Source: Geosiphon pyriformis
Lineage: Eukaryota > Glomeromycota > Glomeromycetes > Archaeosporales > Geosiphonaceae
Length of the DNA stretch: 64,000 nt
Reading direction: 5' to 3'
NCBI GenBank assembly: GCA_016748015.1
Contig: JAAOMT010000439.1
Location: 590,231-654,230, forward strand
The translations under genes were made by a program, and so were the position numbers. Under the pieces are notes generated by a model, which ran no database searches, was not told the origin of the DNA, and was given only the letters and a program-made list of their open reading frames with translations. Below are positions 11,836-25,352 of the stretch, piece by piece. How positions within the stretch are numbered: the first letter of the stretch is position 1; each line of letters opens with the position of its first letter.

Positions 11836-14800
11836 ACAGTTTAGTTTGGAAAGTTGCAATGTGTAATATTAGGGGAATGAACAATCCTGTAAAACAGGAT
11901 GATATTATTCATTGGCATAAAAAAATGAACAATGTGATTTTGATTGTTACTAAAACTAAGTTGAAAAGTAAGATCCGTTCTTGGATCATGAACAAGTTTG
12001 ATGGCGTTTGGGTTTTTACTTCTGGTTTGAATTCTGGTTACCTGGGTTCTGGGGTTGCAATCATTATGAACAATTTTTTGGCTCAGCATATATACAAGGT
12101 TTTGGATATTCCTGGCCAGTTTCTTTTTCTCAGGCTCCTTTTCAAAAATAATCTTTCTGTGTTAGTTTTGGGGCTATATGCTGGAGCTTCTCTGGCAGTT
12201 TGTTTCTCTCAAGCAAATAATGTTAATTTTTTGATTGCAAGGGTGGTGAATAAGTCTTCTTTCATCATCTTGGGTAGTGATTTCAATAAAGATGGTTCTC
12301 ACAAAAGTGCAAGTTTCAAAAGATGTTTTGATTTAGGTTTGGTTAACTCCTTGAGTGAGAGCTCATATGAAAAGAAAGCTACGTGAAACAATTCTTGGGA
12401 AGTTGCCAAAACTATTGACTATGTGTTTGTGTTGTCGAATCTAGTTAATGCAATTTTAGATCGTGATATAGCTGGCATTGAAGAGTTTTTCGATACTGAT
12501 CATAGAATTGTTTTTGTTTCTGTGGGTCTTGGTGGTTTGCTGGATGTGCAATTAAACTCATTGCATAAACAGATGAATAAGGATTGTTGGAAGTACAATT
12601 TTAAAAGTGCTGATGATGCTTTATGATCAAAGTTTAAGGATAAAATGATGGCTAATGCTGTCATGCTCTCTGATAATTTCTTGAATGCCAAAATGCATTC
12701 GGATTTGGATGCTATGTGAGATGCTGTTCATAAGACATTGTGTTTTTTGGCAAATGTGGTTTTTAAAAAAAAATGGTTCAAGGAATATGATGGTGTTTTT
12801 ACCAAAACCTCATCCAGGTTTCATAGATTGAAGCTGCTGGTGTTTAAATTGGTTAAAGCTTCCCAGTTGATCGATCGTGATGTATTCACTTTGCTGCTAG
12901 AAACTTGGATTCTGCTTAATTCTGTTAATGCTTTGTTGGTGAAATCTCTTTTTCTCTCAGGTTTCCTTTTGAATAATATACAATCTGCTCTTTCAAAGAT
13001 CAGGAAATTTTATCATGCTTCTAAGTTGTTAGAGTCGAAATGTGCTGAGAATTTTTATATCAGGTCTGCTATCAATAGAAAGATGGAAAGCTTTGAGTCA
13101 AACAAAGGTCACACTATCAGGAATGTCTTGGAGCGGTCCTTTCACAAAGTTGTTTTAGATCATTTGGTGGTGGGTGAGGAGCTGATCTTGGAGCCTAATC
13201 ATGTTAAAAATAAAGTGGATGAGATAATGGAGAGTTGGACGCAGAAGTGAGATGTGGTTTGTAATGTGCCTGAGAATAGGTCTTGTCAGTATCAGCCTCT
13301 GGAACATGTTTTTAATGGTGCCTTTTTCAATGTCATGGACTGTGTTAGTTTTGTTGAATTATTTGGTGTGGTCTCCAATCTGCCTGATGAGAAAGCTGCT
13401 GGTCTTTCAGGCATTTCCAACAAACTCTGAAAGCATTGTAACGGTTTAGCTCTTAATATGTTCTTGGTTCTCATCAATTTTTGTCTTTCTGATAAATCAA
13501 TTCCTGGTGTTTGGAGGGAGACTTGGGTTTTAATGATTCCTAAGCCTTATGAATAGGAAGGCATGCTCACTAATACTCATTCTATAGCTCTGATTGAAAC
13601 AGCTTGTAAGATTTTTTCTGACAGAATCTCATTGGCATGCAGCAAGTATGATGTTTTTTATGATGACAATTTTTTAGTTTTAAAGGATACTATGACTTAG
13701 TCCCCCATTTTTGCAGTTGGTTCAGTGATCAAAGACACTATAGAAAAGAACCGGAAGCTCTGGCTGGTTTTACAGAACATGCAAAAGACTTATAATTCTG
13801 TTGGTTGGGAATATTTCAGGAATAGTCTGGTTAGAATCAAAATGTGTAGCAAGTTTATTCAATTTTTTGGGGGTATTCATGGTGGTTGTACCAACTGGGT
13901 TATGACTGATTTTGGGTTAACAAGTGGTTATTATGTGCATGATGACTTGGACCAAAGGGAGGTTTTCTCACCTTTCCTTTGGCGGATATTTTATGATCAT
14001 CTTCTGTACAAGGTTAAGAGACAGGAGAGTGTATGTGGGTATAGATTGAATTTTTATTTCATTTCTAGGACTGGTCGTGTAGAATCTCAAGCTGAGTTAA
14101 CTTCATTTCTTGCTGCTGGCGCTTTTGTGGATGATATAATCTGGGTTGATAGTAGTCAGGTGGTGGCACAACACATTTTAGATGTTGCTAGCAAATTTTT
14201 CAGGCTTAATGACATTTCAATTAACAATAATAAAATCATGGCCATTTCTATCAACTGCCAGGTTGCAAATCTCTCTCTTTTGATAAGTGGAATGCCTATA
14301 TCTGTGGCCAAAAAGGGAGAACTTCATCAGTATTTGGGTATCTTTTTGTCCACTGAGAGTCTTTTTAAATCCAGTCTTGCTAAAGCTTATTCAAACATCA
14401 AGTTTTTTGCTAATCTTGTGTTAAAAAAGGCCATCTCTGATAAACAATTTTCATATTTGATGTCTTTAGTTCTCCATTCTATTGTGAATTATAGAACTCA
14501 GTTCAGCTTTGTTCCTTCTAGTGTGTGCAACAAATAGGATACTATGATTTGCAAGAGTTTGAAATTGAAATCTGGTCTGCCTTTGGATTTTCCCAATGAT
14601 GCATTGCATCACCCCTCATTGTATGGCTTGAATACTTTTAAACAAATCCAGGCTGAACACAAAGTGGCATTTGTTGTTTGTTTTGCAAATTCGGTTGGTA
14701 TTTTGGGTTGTTTGTTTGCTTACAGATCTCATAACTTGCAAGTTTTGTGTTGGCATCCAATCCATCTCTTGAGTTTCTCTGCTCGTATTGGTGTTGGTGC

Positions 14801-16508
14801 TTCCAATAATTTTTTGGCAGGCTTGGTTTGTATATTTCATGATTATAATCTTTCTCTGAGTGGCATCGGAGCCAATGCTTTTCGTCTTCGGAAAGAGACC
14901 TCTATGGTATCTGTTCTTGGTGAGTCTAAATTTGTCAGATGTCTTCCATCTCTTCGGCATTATGGTGTTGCTTTTGTGGACCAACTTCGGAACTGTAGTG
15001 AAGCTGCTTTTACTTAGGCAATCTTTAAACATTGGAAGTGGTTGGACCCACATGGGCCGATTCCTGTCTGGTTTGATCTTTCAGTTTCTTTTATCAACAT
15101 GGTGGCTCCCATTTTTGTCATGTCTTCTGCTGTTGGTAGGGTTGCCCCTCAAAATGTCCTGGATTCAATTGAATTTGTTATGATTTGCGATCATTTGCTT
15201 GGTGTCAGTACTGATAGTATTTCAGTTTATACTAATGGTTTTTTGGCTGGTTTGGGTACTGTTGGCATGCGGGCTGGTGCTGTCATTTTTTTTGATAGTG
15301 TTAATTTGGGTTTGGGTGTTAAAGTCTCTGGTTTGGTGTCTTCTACTATGGTAGAGTTGCAGACTATTGCTCTGGCTTTTGAGTGTGTTCCCCTTTTTAG
15401 TTCTGTTCATTTGTTCTCTGACAGTCAGACGGCTTTGAATGCATGCAAATCTGAGCTGAGTCTGGTAGTTCCAGACTTTCAAAATCGATGCTGGTTAGAA
15501 TGCCAACACATTTACAACTTGATTCATAATAAAAATCTGAACATCTGTTGGTTTAAAGTCAAAGAACATTCTGGTGTTGTGGGTAATGAGCATGTGGATG
15601 CTTTTGCTACAGCTGCTACTATGTCTGAACATTCTCTTTCTTTGCGTGTGAATACATGCTATATTTTGGCAGGTGGTGTGACTGTTTCTGGAAATTCTAG
15701 ACATTTTGTTTATGATATTTTCCATTGTGTTCATCATGCTCAATGGGAGATTGGTTCTGGTTTTAGGGTCTTGGTCACCAGTTTGCATGATGATGTGAAC
15801 TGGCATAGATTTTTTTTCATGTGGCATTCTAATATGCATATGGCTGCTGGTTCTATTAGTAAATGTTTTGTCAGTGCTCATATTTATTTTATGAAGGCTC
15901 TATATCATCGACTGTCTGTCGCTGTCTGCAAGTGCCTTTATAGTAGATCTTATCCCAGCATTTTATGCTTGTATTGTGGTAAAGTCAAAGTTTCCAATCA
16001 TGTTTTCTCTTGTGGTTCTGATACTGCTATCTGCACCCAGCTATTGGACACATATGCAGCTATCTGGGGAGCACTCTCCAGTTTACTCCAGTCATTATTA
16101 TGAATTATGCAGCTTATGCTCTCTTGTATTTCTAACACTTTGTTGTATTCAGTGTTTTGTAAGAGCTTTATGTTCAAACTTTGTTTTCAGGAAGTGGTTT
16201 CGGTTTTCAGAGACTCAAAGATTGCTTGTCAAAAGATGGTAGAATTTGTGCGAAATTTTTGTCTTGCTTTTAGGGATGAGGTTTGGCTGGTTTGTGTGAA
16301 TCACTGTGCTTTAATAGAGAAACATGGCCTGATTCCTAAAGATGGCTCTGTTTCTGGCCTAGTGTGTGGTCTTTTTTCATTATTCTCTGCAGGAGTGATA
16401 AAGATGTTGGGTATTACAGAGGCTTTTGGCATTAGCTTTGGCTTTCATGCATCTTGTTTATTTTTTTCAGGTATTGAGGATTCTGTATTAATTATTATAG
16501 ATGCTTAG
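11832..16508 (+). pseudogene. LINE-2 ORF2 (endonuclease, RT, RNase H, CCHC), one frame with about ten stops
   Basis: All 1559 codons stay in one frame; only stops break it (12384, 12624, 12717, 13248, 13428, about 13554, 13698, 14535, 15015, 16101). The expected ATG is ATA. Endonuclease motifs CNIRGMNN, TKTKL, GSDFNKD and DTDH are seen. RT motif A reads LVLQNMQKTYNSVGW, with Asn at 13776-13778 and 13794-13796 where LINE-1, -4 and -5 have Asp. The catalytic AFVDDIIWV pair is kept. The first RNase H Asp is Asn (VYTNG, 15234-15236). A finger CLYCGKVKVSNHVFSC lies near 15970. A five-codon in-frame deletion relative to LINE-3 lies near 13620. Confidence 0.87.
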
Positions 16509-16643
16509 TGTAGTTCTGATTGGCCTGAGTGGCTGGTCATGTGTAGAAAATGCATGATTTATGTCTAGTTTAGATCTCTTATGATGTATTGTACTAAGTA
16601 ATATTTGGATCTCACTCATTAAACAATAAAAAAAAAATTAAGA

Positions 16644-17385
16644 TTTGTAATTAATAATAAACTAATATTAAATAAAATACTGTTTATTAAAAACAGGTTT
16701 TTTTAATATTATATTTAACTATTAATCAAACTAAGTTTAATTAAACTATTTATTAATAAATAAATATCCAAATATTTATAAATTTTTTTTTGAAATAAAA
16801 ATAAACTAATTGTCAATATATAAAAAAGTGTTTTTGATTTTTTAATTAATAAAAATAATTATTGTTTTATTATTATTAATTGAAATATTATTAATACTAA
16901 AGAATTTATTTGTAATATTTAAAATAATTAAATAAAAATCTGATTATTCTTAATTTTAATTGTATTATTAACAAATATTTTAGTTATTAAATATAAAATT
17001 AAATTAATTTATGTCTTAATTTTATCAAACTTAATAATAAATTTGAAATTATTTTGTATCTGCACAAAATATTCATGTTTTTTAATTTTATATAAAAATA
17101 AAAAAATTGTTTTAATCTAAATTATTATGTATTATATAGTTATTATTTAAACTAAAATTTATTATTATTTTGTTAATATAAATATTATAGATATTTTTAA
17201 AAAAATTAATAAACTTTTTACATATTTTAATTTTGATTAAATTTTTTTAAATAATATTATATGTTTTATATATGTTTTATAAGATTAATTAAAGCTTTTA
17301 TTTCTTTTTTAATATATTTTTATTACTAAATTTATTGTAAAATTGGAAATTATATTAAAGTATTCTTTAAAATTTATATTATTAA
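16644..17385. other. AT-rich spacer after LINE-2
   Basis: The sequence is nearly all A and T. I see no coding frame, RNA gene or nameable repeat. Confidence 0.6.
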
Positions 17386-17389
17386 TAAA

Positions 17390-18150
17390 AATTTATATTA
17401 TTAATTAGCATAAAATTATTTTTATAATTTCTATTATTAATTAGCATAAAATTATTTTTATAATTTCTATTATTAATTAGTATATATTATAATTTTAATT
17501 TATTACTTATTATTTTATTAAATTATTGAATATTACTATCTAATTAGTAATTTAATTTGTATAATACATAAATATAAATAAATATAATAATTAGATTATA
17601 TAATACAGTAAACTATATAATATTTAAAAATTTACCAATATATTTAAATATTTAATAGTTTATTAAAACAATTAATAATTTATAAAAATAATTTATAGTT
17701 TGCCAAAATCTTTAATTTATTAAAATAATAAAAAAAAGTATTAGATTATAAAATAATATTATAATAAATTGTATTAAAAAATTTCTTTTTTTCAAAAAAA
17801 TATATCTTAAAATAATTAATTTAATTATAATAAATCAATTAAATAAAATTTACTTTAAAATCCAACCTTTTTTTATAATTATTATTGTTTAAAATTTACA
17901 AATTTTAATTAATATTTTAAAATTAATTAGTTATTAATTTTAGTAATTACTTAATTAATTCTAGATTTGAACCAAAAACATTTTTTTTTATATATTTTTT
18001 CTTTTTTTTTTTATAATTAAATAGTTTATAGTTGAAACTTTCTGTAAAAAAGTTGACTTTTACAACAAAATAATTAAATTTTATTAAAAAACTTATAACC
18101 AAAATTTTTTGTAAAAAAGTTAACTTTTATTACAAAGTAATTATTTTATT
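17390..18150 (+). repeat. Worn LTR relic of the 22883-23863 family
   Basis: This follows the solo LTR in LINE-3 in order along almost its whole length: TTAGCATAAAATT, TTTAATTTATTACTTATTA, the TTGTATTAAAAAATTTC block where the young copy has TGTATAAAAG, AAAATATATCTTA, TTAATTATTATTGTTT, ATTAATTCTAGATTTGAACC, and two AAAAAGTTRACTTTTA blocks. Almost every difference is a transition to A or T. A 36-bp unit near its start is doubled. Confidence 0.65.
17405..17476. repeat. Perfect 36-bp tandem duplication
   Basis: The unit starting TTAGCATAAAATTATTTTTA at 17405-17440 is repeated without any change at 17441-17476, and a third, diverged partial unit follows. It lies in the worn LTR relic. Being perfect in a badly mutated neighbourhood, the duplication is much younger than the relic. 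Confidence 0.85.
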
Positions 18151-19540
18151 ATAAATTTAATAACACAAATAGTTTAAAAATAAATTAGCTTATTAAAAAT
18201 TTATTAATTTTTATTAATAACAGCTATATGTAATTAAAATATAATTTAATAAAACTTTTAAAAATTTTTTTTAATAATTTAATTAAAACAATTAAATAAA
18301 TGTTTATTAATATACTTTTTTATTTATAAGATTTTAAAATTATTAAATAAATTTTAATTTAAGATTTAAAAATTGATTTAATAAACAAATATAAATTTAT
18401 TATTAATTTTTAATATAATAATATTAAAATTATTATTGTTTACATAATTCAATAGAATATATTATTATTTTTAAAAAGCTAAAACATTATATAATACCAA
18501 TTTCTTTTTAATCTAATTTTTTATAATTATATTTACTTAAAATTTGAATTTAAAATTATTTTATTATTAATAATCAAATAATTTAAAACAATTTTTTAAA
18601 AAAAGTATTTTAAAATATTTTGAATTATATATTTTTATTTACAATAAAACTTTTTATTTATTTAAAAATAACAAATTTTATATAAATATTTAAAACAGTT
18701 TATAATTTATAAAACTTAATAATATAATAAAATTTTTGTATTTTAAACAAAACAAATTTAATAGTATTTATATTTAAATTAAAATTTAACATACTTTTAA
18801 TTAATATTGCTTTTGTATAATTAAGATATAACTATAACTTTATTAATAATAAAAACTTAATTTCAAATTTCAAATTTATTATTTTAGTAATCTTAAATAC
18901 TAAAAACTCAAAATTATAAAAATCTAAAAAATTTTTTGTAATTTTATGTTAAAATCTTTAAATCATAATTTTTTGAAAATTGTTTTAGCTAATAAATACA
19001 CAATTAACTAAATAATACTCTATATTTAATTTAAATTTCTGGTCTTTTTGTGCTTAAAAAAAACCTCAAAAAATTTATTATTTTAAACAAAATAAAATTT
19101 TTAAATTGTAATTATTTAATATTAATTAAGTTTTTAAAACTAAATTTTTATTAATCTTTATAAAAAAGCAAATTAAATATTCAATAACAACTCAAATTTA
19201 TTAATACAAAAACAGTTTTGTAATTAATGTTAAAAAATTTTTTTATATTCAAAATTATTTGATAATTATTATATTTATAAATAATATAAAAAAAATATAA
19301 TTAATTATTTTTTTCATTCTTTTTAAATTGTTTTATGTTGTTTGTCTTAATTATAAAACTATTTAAAAAAAAGTTAATTAAATTAAAATCTAAATATTTT
19401 TTAAAACTAATATTTTTTTTGAAACTATTTTTATTAAAATTATTATTTAAAATAACAAAAAAACATATATTTATTATTTTAACAATTAAAAAATTTATAT
19501 TATTAACTTAAATTGAATATTTTTTTTAAATTATATTTAC
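18150..19540. other. AT-saturated spacer before LINE-3
   Basis: About 1.4 kb of A/T-rich sequence with long T and A runs. It may be the interior of an old element, but no protein motif can be read on either strand. Confidence 0.5.
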
Positions 19541-19679
19541 ATATAGTTTTTTTTTTTTTTATTGTTTAATAAATGAGGTTCAAATATCACCTAGTACAAT
19601 ACATCATAAGAAATCTAAACTAGGCATAAATCATGCATTTTCTACACATGACCAGCCACTCAGGCCAATCAGAACTACA

Positions 19680-22600
19680 CTAAGCATCTATAATAACCAA
19701 CACAGAATCCCTAATACCTGAAAAAAATAAACAAGATGCATGAAAACCAAAGCTAATGCCAAAAGCCTCTGTAATACCCAACATCTTTATCACTTCTGCA
19801 GAGAATAATGAAGAAAGACCATGCACTAGGCCAGGAACAGAGCCATCTCTAGGAATCAGGTCATGCTTCTCTATTAAAGCACGGTAACTCACATGAACCA
19901 GCCAAATCTCATCCTTAAAAGCAAGACCAAAATTTTACACAAATTCCACCATCTTTTGACAAGCAATTTTTGAGTCTTTGAAAACCAAAACCACTTCCTG
20001 AAAACAAAGTTTGAACATAAAGCTCTTACAAAATGCTGAATACAACAAAGTGTCAGAAACGCAAAAAAGCATAAGCTGCATAATTCGTGATGATGACTGG
20101 AGTAAACTGGAGAGTGCTCCCCAAATAGCTGCATGTGTGTCCAACAGCTGGATGCAGATAGCAGTATCAGAACCACAAGAGAAAACATAATTGGAAACTT
20201 TGACTTTACCACAATACAAACATAAAATGCTGGGATAAAATCTACTATAAAGGCACTTGCGGACAGCAACAAGCAGTCGATAATGTAGAGCCTTCATGAA
20301 ATAAGTATAAGCACTGGCAAAACATTTACCAATGGAACCAGCAGCCATATGCATATCAGGATGCCACATGAAAGAAAACCTATGCCAGTTCACATCACCA
20401 TGCAAACTGGTGACCAAAATCCTAGAACCAGAACCAATCTCCCATTGAGCATGATGAACACAATGGAAAATATCATGAACAAAATGTCTAGAATTTCCAA
20501 AAACAGCCATACCACCTGCCAAAATATAGTATGCATTCACATGCAAAGGAAAAGAATGTTTAGACATAGCAGCAGTCATAGCAAGAGCATCCACATGCTT
20601 ATTACCCACAACACCAGAATGTTCTTTAACTTTAAACCAACAGATGTTCAGATTTTTATTATGAATCAAGTTGTAAATGTGACGGCATTCTAACCAGCAT
20701 CGATTTCAAAAGTCCGGAACCACCAGACCCAGCTCAAATTTGCATGCATCTAAAGCTGCTTGACTGTCAGAGAACAAATAAACAGAACTAGAAAGGGGAA
20801 CACACTCAAAAGCCAGGGCAATAGCCTGCAACTCCACCATAGTAAAAGACACCAAACCAGAGACTTCAACACCCAAACCCAAATTAACACCATCAAAAAA
20901 AATGGCAGTACCAGCCCACATGCCAACAGTACCCAAACCAGCCAAAGAACCATCAGTATAAACCGAAATACTATTAGTACTGACACCAAGCAGATGATCA
21001 TGAATTGTAACAAATTCAATTGAATCCAGGACATTTTGAGGGGCAACCCCACCAACAGTAGAAGACGTAATAGAAACGGAAGCCATCATGTTGATAAAAG
21101 AAACTGAAAGATCAAACCAGACAGGAATCGGCCCATGTGGGTCCAACCACTTCCAATGTTTAAAGATTGCCTAAGTAAAAGCAGCTTCACTACAGTTCCG
21201 AAGTTGGTCCACAAAAACAACACCATAATGCCAAAGAGATGGAAGACATCTGACAAATTTAGACTCACCAAAAACAGATACCATAGGGGTCTCTTTCCGA
21301 AGACAAAAAGCATTGGCTCCAATGCCACCCAGAGAAAGATTATAATCATGAAATATACAAACCAAGTCTGCCAAAAAATTATTGGAAGCACCAACACCAA
21401 TACGAGCAGAGAAACTCAAGAGATGGATTGGATGCTAACACAAAACTTGCAAGTCATGAGATCTGTAAGCAAACAAACAACCCAAAATACCAACCAAATT
21501 TGCAAAACAAACAACAAATGCCACTTTGTGTTCAGCCTGAATTTGTTTAAAAGTATTCAAGCCATACAATGAAGGGTGATACAATGTATTATTGGAAAAA
21601 TCCAAAGGCAGACCAGATTTCAATTTCAAATCCTTGCAAATTATAGTATTCTATTTGTTGTACACACTAGGAGGAACAAAGCTGAACTGAGTTCTGTAAT
21701 TCACAATAGGGTGGAGGACTAAAGACACCAAATACAAAAATTGTTTATCAGAGATGGCTTTTTTTAACACAAGATTAGCAAAAAACTTGATGTTTGAATA
21801 AGCTTTAGCAAGACTGGATTTAAAAAGACTCTCAGTGGACAAAAAGATACCCAAATACTAATGAAGTTCCCCCTTTTTGGCCACAGATATAAGCATTCCA
21901 CTTATCAAAAGAGAGAGATTCACAACCTGGCAGTTGATAGGAATGGCCATGGTTTTATCATTGTTAATTAAAATGTCATTAAGCCTGAAAAATTTGCTAG
22001 TAACATCTAAAATGTGTTGTGCCACCACCTAACTACTACCAACCCAGATCGTATCATCCACAAAAGCGCCAACAGCAAGAAATGAAGTTAACCCAGCTTG
22101 AGATTCCACATGACCAGTCCTAAAAACGAAATGAAAATTCAACCTATACCCATATACACTCTCCTGTCTCTTAACCTTGCACAGAAGAGGATCATAAAAT
22201 ATCTGCCAAAGGAAATGTGAAAAAACCTCCTCTTGGTCCAAGTCATCATGCACATGATAACCACTTGTTAACCCAAAATTGGTCATAATCCAGTTGATAC
22301 GATCACCATGAATACTCCCAAAAAATTGAATAAATTTGTTACACATTTTGATCCTAACCAGATTATTTCTGAGATATTCCCAACCAACAGAATTATAAGT
22401 CTTTTGCATGTTCTGCAAAACCAGCCAGAGCTTCCAGTTTTTTTCTATAGCATTCTTGATCACTAAACCAACCGCGAAAATAGGAGACTGAGTCGTAGTA
22501 CCTTTCAAAACTAAAAAATTGTCACCATGAAGAACATCATACTTGCTGCATGCCAATGAGATTCTGTCAAAAAGAATTTTGGAGAGAATCTTACAAGCTG

Positions 22601-25352
22601 TTTCAATCAGAGCTATAGGACGAGTATTAGTAAGCATGCCTTCCCATTCATAAGGCTTAGGAATCATTGAAACCCAAGCCTCCCTCCAAACACCAGGAAT
22701 TAATTCATCAGAAAAACAAGAATTGATGAGAACCAAGAACATATTAAGAGCTAAACCGTCACAATGCTTTCAGAGTTTGTTGAAGATACCCAAAAGACCA
22801 GCAGCTTTCCCATTAGACAGATTGGAAACCACACCAAATAATTCAACAAAACCAACACAGTCCATGACATTGGAATAGATGCTGTTATCAGACGAAATTA
22901 GAGATATTGTTTAGCATGAAATTACCCTTATAAATCTTATCATTAATTAGCATATATTATTATTTCAAATTATCACTTATTACATTAGCAAAATGTCTGA
23001 AATTATCATTTAATTAATAACCCAATTTGTATATAACACAAATGTAATTTAAGTGTGATAATCAATCATGCAATACCCCAAAATATGTAACATTCAAAAG
23101 TTTGCCGAAATTTGTAGAAATTTGCTGAAATAATTGATAGTTTACCGAAATATCTAATAGTTCACAGAAATAACTTGTAGTTTGCCAAAATGTATCTTTA
23201 GTTCAGTAAAATTGTAGAAAAGAGCAAAGTTCAAGTTCATAGAATAGTGTTACAACAAGTTGTATAAAAGAAGAGCTTCTCTTTTTGAGAAAATATATCT
23301 TACTTTAGATTTATCACTTAAAACCATTCCTACACACACACAAAAAGAAATAAATATCAAATAATTTGAAAAACCAAATTTTTTAATTATTGCACTTGGA
23401 AAATCCCCAAAACCCAACTAACATATTGAAATTAATTAGCTACCAATTTCAGTAAACTGTTAGTGACTCCAGGCCTAGATAGAAAACGTTTTCTTTGACA
23501 GAATTCTATTTTTTTTACATTTTTTTTATTTTTCTTGTATTTTCTTATTACAATCATTAAGGTAGCCTACAGACAAGATTCCTGTAGAAGAGTTGACTTT
23601 CACAGCAAAGTAACTACACATTTTTAGTAAGCTTCCAGACAAACAATTCCTGGAAAAGAGTTGACGTTTACTACAATGTAACTACACAAAGCAACTGACA
23701 CAGAATTGGCCATTCCACTTATAAGCCCAGCAGTTCAAACTATAGGAGATAATTTGAGAATAAATTCAGTTATCAGAGGTTCAAACACTTCCCATAGTCG
23801 TGAATTAACAACATTACAACAAACATACAAGAGCTAAAAAGAGACCAAAAATCTCCAGTAACAGCATTATCAAAAACATGTTCCAGAGGCTGATACTGAT
23901 GAGACCAATTCTCAGGCACATTGCAAACTACATCTTGCTTCCATGTCCAACCCTTCATTATCTCATCTACTTTATTTTTAACATGATCAGGCTCCAAGAT
24001 CAGCTTCTTACCCACCACTAAATGATCTAAAATGACTTTGCGAAAGGACTGCTCCAAGACACTCCTGATAGTGTGACCTTTGACTGACTCAAAGTTTTCT
24101 ATCTTTCTATTAATAGCAGACCTGATATAAGAATCCTCAGCACATTTCGACTCTAACAACTTAGAAGCATGATAAGATTTCCTGATCTTTGAAAGAGCAG
24201 ATTGTATATCATTCAAAGAAGAACCTGAGAGAAAAAGAGATTTTACCAACAAAACATTAACAGAATCAAGCAGAATCCAAGTTTCCAGCAGTAAAGTAAA
24301 TACATCACAATTAATCAACTAGGAAGCTATAACCAATTTAGACACCAGCAACTCCAATCTATGAAATCTGAACAAGGTTTTGGTAAAAACACCATCATAT
24401 TCCTTGAACCATTTTTTTTTGAAAACCACATTTGCCGAAAAACACAATGTCTTATGAACAGCATCCCACATAGCATCCAGATCTGAATGCATTTTGGCAT
24501 TCAAGAAATTATCAAAGAGCATGGCAGCATTAGCTGTCATTTCATCCTTAAACTTTGACCATAAAGCATCATCAGCACCTTTAAAATTGTACTTTTAATA
24601 ATCTTTATTCATCTGTTTATGCAATGAGTTTAATTGCACATCCAGCAAACCACCAAGACCCACAGAAACAAAAACAGCCCTATGATTAGTACTGAAAAAC
24701 TTCTCAATGCCAGCCACACCATGATCTAAAATTGCATTAACTAAATTTGACGACACAAATACATAGTCAATAGTTTTGGCAACTCCTCAAGAATTGTTCC
24801 ACGTAGCTTTCTTTTTATATAAGCTTCTACCCAAGGAGTTAACCAAACCTAAATCAAAACATCTTTTGAAACTTGCACTTTTGTGAGAACCATTTTCATT
24901 GAAATTACCATCCAAGATGATGAAAGAGGACTCATTTACCACCCTTGCAATCAAAAAATTAACATTATCTGCCTAAGAGAAACAAACTGCCAGAGAAGCT
25001 TCAGCATACAGCTCCAAAACTGACACAAAAAAATTATTTTTGAAAAGAAGCTTGAGAGAAAAAAACTGACCAGGAATATCCAAAACCTTGTATACATGCC
25101 AAACCAAAAAATTGTTCATAATGATTGCAATTCCAGAACTCAGGTGACCAGAATTCAAACCAGAAGTAAAAACCTAAATGTCATTAAACTTGTTTATAAT
25201 CCAAGAATGGATCTTACCTCTCAACTTAGTTTTAGTAACAATTGAAATCACATTGTTCATTTTTTTATGCCAATGAATAATATTATCCTGTTTCGCAGGA
25301 TTGTTCATTCCCTTAATGTTACACATTGCAATTTCCAAACCAAACTGTTCAT
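19680..25352 (-). pseudogene. LINE-3 ORF2, interrupted by a solo LTR
   Basis: The ATG at 25352 overlaps the ORF1 stop as ATGA. A one-base deletion near 25332 (seven codons in) shifts the frame compared with LINE-2. Downstream of the LTR everything from 22742 to 19680 lies in one frame. Endonuclease, RT (LVLQNMQKTYNSVGW with Asn at 22410-22412 and 22392-22394; AFVDDTIWV intact), RNase H (VYTDGSLAG, VELQ, FSDSQ, GNKHVDALA) and a C-terminal finger CLYCGKVKVSNYVFSC, whose His is now Tyr, are readable. The stops at 22770, 21651 and 21171 are the same codons as in LINE-2; others are private. Confidence 0.86.
22883..23863 (+). repeat. Solo LTR inserted in LINE-3 ORF2
   Basis: LINE-2 shows what the uninterrupted sequence looks like: LINE homology stops just after 22870 and resumes by 23866. 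The 981-bp insert begins TGTTATCAGACG and ends CCAGTAACA (TG...CA); the inverted match extends to TGCTGTTA and TAACAGCA. A TATA box TATAAAAG lies at 23263-23270, as in the U3 of an LTR. No protein is encoded, so it is read as a solo LTR left by recombination. A clear target duplication is not visible. Its base composition is far less AT-biased than that of its two relatives here, so it is the youngest. Its strand is assigned from the TATA box. Confidence 0.75.

Larger units (their letters stand above)
9800..16634 (+). mobile_element. LINE-2: full-length non-LTR retrotransposon copy with target-site duplication
   Basis: The copy is flanked by the 9-bp direct repeat AAATTAAGA at 9791-9799 and 16635-16643, the mark of its own insertion. 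It begins AAAAACAAAAACTTTTTTCT like LINE-3 and ends in an A run after the conserved 3' UTR. It belongs to the same subfamily as LINE-3 and shares with it five premature stops and two Asp-to-Asn changes in RT motif A. It is on the opposite strand from LINE-3. Confidence 0.9.

Noticed and set aside
16644-19540. Possible ncRNA or origin in the AT-rich spacers
   Set aside because: Base composition alone is not evidence; no conserved box, stem or tRNA-like fold could be supported.
22883-23863. Insert in LINE-3 as a DNA transposon with inverted ends
   Set aside because: The ends are TG...CA, there is a TATAAAAG box in the middle, no transposase and no clear duplication. A solo LTR fits better, though the inverted match of eight bases keeps the alternative open.
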